From contig CH002016.1 of NCBI GenBank assembly GCA_000149265.1, positions 195,308 to 259,307 of the forward strand: a stretch of 64,000 nucleotides of DNA, given 5' to 3'. A program made the translations under genes and the position numbers. Source of the stretch: Ciona savignyi (lineage: Eukaryota > Chordata > Ascidiacea > Phlebobranchia > Cionidae). A model generated the notes under the pieces. That model was not told the DNA's origin, ran no database searches, and worked only from the letters and a program-made list of their open reading frames with translations. Of this stretch, positions 60,301-64,000 are shown in pieces (the stretch's first letter is position 1; the number at the start of each line of letters is the position of its first letter).

Positions 60301-63300
60301 AGTTGCAAACAGAGCAGGATTTTATTGTAATATGTTCAGACTCAGGGAAATCTAGGTTGTAAGGTCTTTTGTGGTGGGCGCTACGATCGTGTTCTACAGT
60401 GTGGATATTCAAGATCAGCTAGACTTTCTTTATTGTCGACAGCCAAGAGCAGTCCTTGACGCTGTAAAATCCTGTAGATTTGCCCTTCGTTTATTTAAAC
60501 TACTGTTGCTTTAGAATTGGTGTCAAGGCCACTTGTAACTATGTTTTCCTTCTCCGCACAACATTGTGATATATTAGCCAATTACGTTGGCAACAGCTGT
60601 TCAAGAGGGCTGTGATGACTAATCGTTTCAGAAAGAGTTTGTGCTTTCCTTTGATGATAAGTTTGTGCATCGCTTTCCGCAAATACACCGGTGCTAATGA
60701 TTTCTGTTAGCAAATAGGCACTTTGATTTACAAACCGATATAAATTACTTTAAAGACGCCGAAACTTCCTAATTGTGTGATTAATGACACCAAAGAATAA
60801 CGAGTGGTTTCTTCGTGTACGGTTTAATTTGACTATCTGTTTTGTTAACATGAAGTTGCTTTTATAATCACAATCACAGGAGCATTTGTTGAACCCACAT
60901 TATTTGCCCATAGTTAACAAGCAATACTCCGACCCACTGGTGTTTGGGATTAGGTCATTGGTCAAACTGTTTTTATGCCACATGCTGGCGTGCGAGAGAC
61001 AAACGAGTTTGTTTTACCAAACCTCTGTGTTTGGAAAGGAAAAAAAGTGAGGCCATAACTCGCCTTGCGCATTGTAGGTGTCGGCTATATTAGCTGGATA
61101 CGTCGGGTTGTTCAGAATTGTGGTAAGAGGATAAAACCAATGCCATGTCGCGAATGGATGCCCAGGTTTGCTCCATGATTTTTTTCACCATATCAAGAAG
61201 AGAGTAACGAACAAAGATCAACAGAGTGTCATTTAATATGATCAGATAGTTTTTTTGCAAATGTCATAGTAATTTTAATATTTCAGAAAAAAACTTTAGT
61301 TTAGTATTTGAGAGGTGTACAAACCAGGAAGTTTTCTGAATTAATTGCTCACTTTTGTGATGAATTGATCCGCTCAATGGAGCACTAAATATGTTGTGTT
61401 ATCGAGTTTATGGTACAAGCTTTGATGCTTGGCGCCCACAAATACTTCCTCTGACAACAACTCTCTAGAGCGATTTGCTTTTTATCGGCGGATTCCATGG
61501 ACGTAGTACAGAAAGACCAGGGCATCGAGTGGCCAGTGGCTACCGGTGATCAGCAGACAAAAGAGAGCGAGTGTTTGTTTTGTCCGTGCACCACTGCTAT
61601 TATCAGTATTAGCAGAGCTTTTTCATATTTTCGAATTTCGCTTTATGTTGATAAACCTACCATAAAGGCTCAGTGTAGATAGGGTGCATATGTGCCAAGT
61701 GTACATACAAGAGAATTCAGCTGGAACGCTGCACGTGTTGGCATGCAAGTCGCAACATTTCCGTGGTCCAGTCTGTACAAGCCCTACAGTTATGGCTCAA
61801 GTAAATATATATTTAATGGCTGGCCCGGTGAATGGTTGACTTAAAGGTCTTCAAAATTAAAACTTTCTTCAAGCACATTTGAATTCAAGTTAAGCCTGTA
61901 ATTGAATAACAGTTAGCCAGTAAATTGTGGCTTTGCGCGACAGCCTCAATAAAACTCTTTGTTGGGATAAAGTTAAGATTAGACGGATCTGAAAAAAAAA
62001 CTGGAAAACACATTCATCTCCCTTGAAGGGAACATTGCGCTTAATTCCCTTTGGCGACTTCTTTGTACTTTACCTTTAAATCACTAAGAAAATATTTGCC
62101 GCGGTAAGATGTGCTGTATATATCTTTTATGTGACAATCAATCGGCTCTTCAACCCAAATGAAGCCTGAAAAGGCTTACCCCTTAAAAGGCGCAAACACA
62201 TTGATGTCATATCTTGATGCGAACTGTTACACCCTATCATGACTATCTCGTAAATCGTTGGACGATTATAGTTTTAAAGCGATATGTTTGCCCGACTAAT
62301 CTTGTGCTCTGATTTCTGGCATTGTAAACACGGACCCCGTGCGACCGCGAAGCTTCTTAAATGAAGCGTATAGTAATTGCCCCTACAAACAGCTTATAGA
62401 ATCTGTGCACGAATTTAGTGAAACTCATACCTAGAAATCGATTCCTTGTCACCCCATATCTATGTTTATCATCCCCCTATACCAATAGTCTAATGTCCAT
62501 ACTTCGCCTGTCGGATTTACATTCATTGCTCTTGGTCAATTTGGGATGCTTTTCTGGTAAATTTTAACAATCGCTACTTTTGCACCAAACGGTTCGCCGG
62601 ATTAAAATGATAAAAGTCTCCCGGATCAACATTTTAAACGACGTAGACGCACTTTTCCTGTGTCGATGCGATGCGATAGTGTAATTTGATCGTTGTAATT
62701 TGAGTTATAAATTGTTATACACAAATGCCCTAAAGGTGATATATTGGCCCGTCGTCTTAGTGGTGTTTAAACACTTTATTGAAATGCATTGAGCTTGGTC
62801 AATTTTACCCGTCAAATATTAGCATTGTCTCATCTCTTGTCCAGCACCACACATCCTTTGGTGCTGGGTATCTTTGAGCGCTCTCTAAAGTCATTATCTC
62901 TTCAGATCGTTATGTATCAAATCCACAATGAGGACGTTTATTTTGTTGCCCAATATGCGGACAAATACCGGTCGGCTTGCGGTCGTTAATCAGTAATCTC
63001 GACGCAATTGGCAAATGAATCGATTCAGATTTATTGTTTGGACAAGTTAATGATTCAACTGCGAGAACAAGAACCGAGAATTTCAATCACAGGTGGAGAC
63101 TCTCCTCGTAAATTCTCGACACTTTCCCACCCACTGTTGTTTGATATAAAACCGGTCAACTTCGGGCTATTCATGGTTGAATTTGATGTTATTCATAAAG
63201 ATGTATATTTACTCTAAGCCGTCGCCGCCCTTTTCCGTTCCATGACTTATAAAACAAGGGACAATGGGTGAGAATCTATTGTTCTTGGGGTTAGATGGAC

Positions 63301-64000
63301 TTGAACCGTCCTGCGTAAACAACGCTAAATCGACCGTTACCGAGCGCCGCTTATCCACTTGCCCTGCCAAGCAAGCCAACTATACAGCAAAACAACAAAC
63401 GTTCCAATACATCATCGCTTTAACCAGATTCACACACAATTCGGTGTTTTAATTGATGGTTTCGTGACTTGTTTAGAGTCACACTTTTAAAGCTCATACA
63501 TGTCTGGCTTAGTTACACTCTATTTGACTTTCGTCATAGAGCAAGCCCGCTGTGGGAGAAAGTAAGCGAACTCTTACCTCAACCATACGTCAACTTTGAT
63601 TCACCAGTACGTCATAATAAAACTTGATGATATAGATAAAAATTAAGAGAATGTTTAAAAAATTGTCTGCGATTGATTCTCAATTGTTTGCATCTAGTCG
63701 CAAGACCCAAAAATGCCTGAACGAGTACGTCATAATTAATCTCTAAGCCGTTTTAACACATTAATCCCCCATTTCCCCTGTTAATACCCAAGAATTAAAA
63801 GTTCCACTTTTTGTTAGTAATTCGTGGCAGCTAATTTTGGAGATTTTATTGTTCAATTCTCAAATTGTTCGGCTGAGATCTTTAGTGAGATAATCCAAGT
63901 GTCACCCTTCGCTAAACACGTTCAGCTTACTATCACTTAACCCCGAAAAGAAGCTCAGCTTCACGAATGCAGGCGCATGCCTGCATTGTTGTTTGCATTT
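60301..64000. other. Right end: probable large intron
   Basis: Apart from the 61674-61800 candidate exon I see no coding block. Around 63285-63370 (minus strand) there is a class II tRNA-like remnant, with ggttcaagtcc as B box and caagtggataagcgg as A box, but no matching acceptor stem. No Ig or PLAC exon was found, so the gene probably continues to the right. Confidence 0.4.
61674..61800 (+). other. Candidate exon, secreted-type sequence
   Basis: Open between an acceptor (aaggctcag) and a donor (gctcaa then gtaaat), starting in phase 2 and ending in phase 0. It reads VHMCQVYIQENSAG and ACKSQHFRGPVCTSP. Three cysteines and the RGPVC ending are compatible with the second half of a TSR. It may belong to the ADAMTSL1/3-like gene. 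Confidence 0.25.

Noticed and set aside
63285-63370. Possible tRNA gene on the minus strand (A box, ggttcaagtcc B box, hairpin-like variable arm)
   Set aside because: No 7 bp acceptor stem pairs around it and the anticodon arm does not form five base pairs. It is at best a tRNA-like remnant or SINE piece.
1-64000. CRISPR arrays, operons, rRNA or bacterial-type elements
   Set aside because: The window is intron-rich eukaryotic DNA. No spaced identical repeats or prokaryotic gene layout were seen.

Overview
The window carries three large multi-exon genes, all on the + strand, in AT-rich DNA with GT-AG introns. They are extracellular-matrix and guidance genes of a chordate type. The gene families, short intergenic spacers, AT-rich introns and small mobile elements suggest a tunicate such as Ciona; the species is inferred, since no diagnostic sequence was searched. 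Gene models below were built by hand from splice sites, reading phase and domain continuity.

Region 1 (193-28085): an ADAMTS-like secreted glycoprotein of the ADAMTSL4/ADAMTSL6 (THSD4) type. It has 16 coding exons and 871 residues: signal peptide, TSR1, cysteine-rich region, spacer, basic linker, six more TSRs and a C-terminal PLAC domain. The stop is at 27254. A 13.5 kb intron (2093-15594) holds a second signal-peptide exon (9873-9959) that ends in the phase of the next gene exon. This may be an alternative short isoform or a nested gene.

Region 2 (29409-37160): a class-6-like transmembrane semaphorin of 15 coding exons and 1245 residues: signal peptide, sema domain, PSI domain, one membrane helix and a tail of about 600 residues. 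The tail carries an FPPPPP ligand for EVH1 domains. The 3' UTR has four Pumilio-type TGTANATA motifs. Paired palindromic TAATTA elements lie about 440 bp upstream.

Region 3 (40749 to the right part of the window): an ADAMTSL1/ADAMTSL3 (punctin) type gene. Sixteen coding exons (709 codons) are well supported up to 54188: split signal peptide, TSR1, cysteine-rich region, spacer and TSRs 2-6. Further exons with matching phase but divergent sequence run to about 59031 and perhaps 61800. No Ig or PLAC exon was recognised, so the 3' end probably lies beyond the window.

Two related fibrillin-microfibril-type matrix proteins thus flank a guidance receptor or ligand. The same three families are partly linked on human chromosomes 15 and 1, so the cluster may be an old chordate linkage. 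Mobile DNA includes four tRNA-derived SINE-like copies (two in tandem) and a complete 522 bp pogo/Tc1-type MITE in an intron of gene 3.
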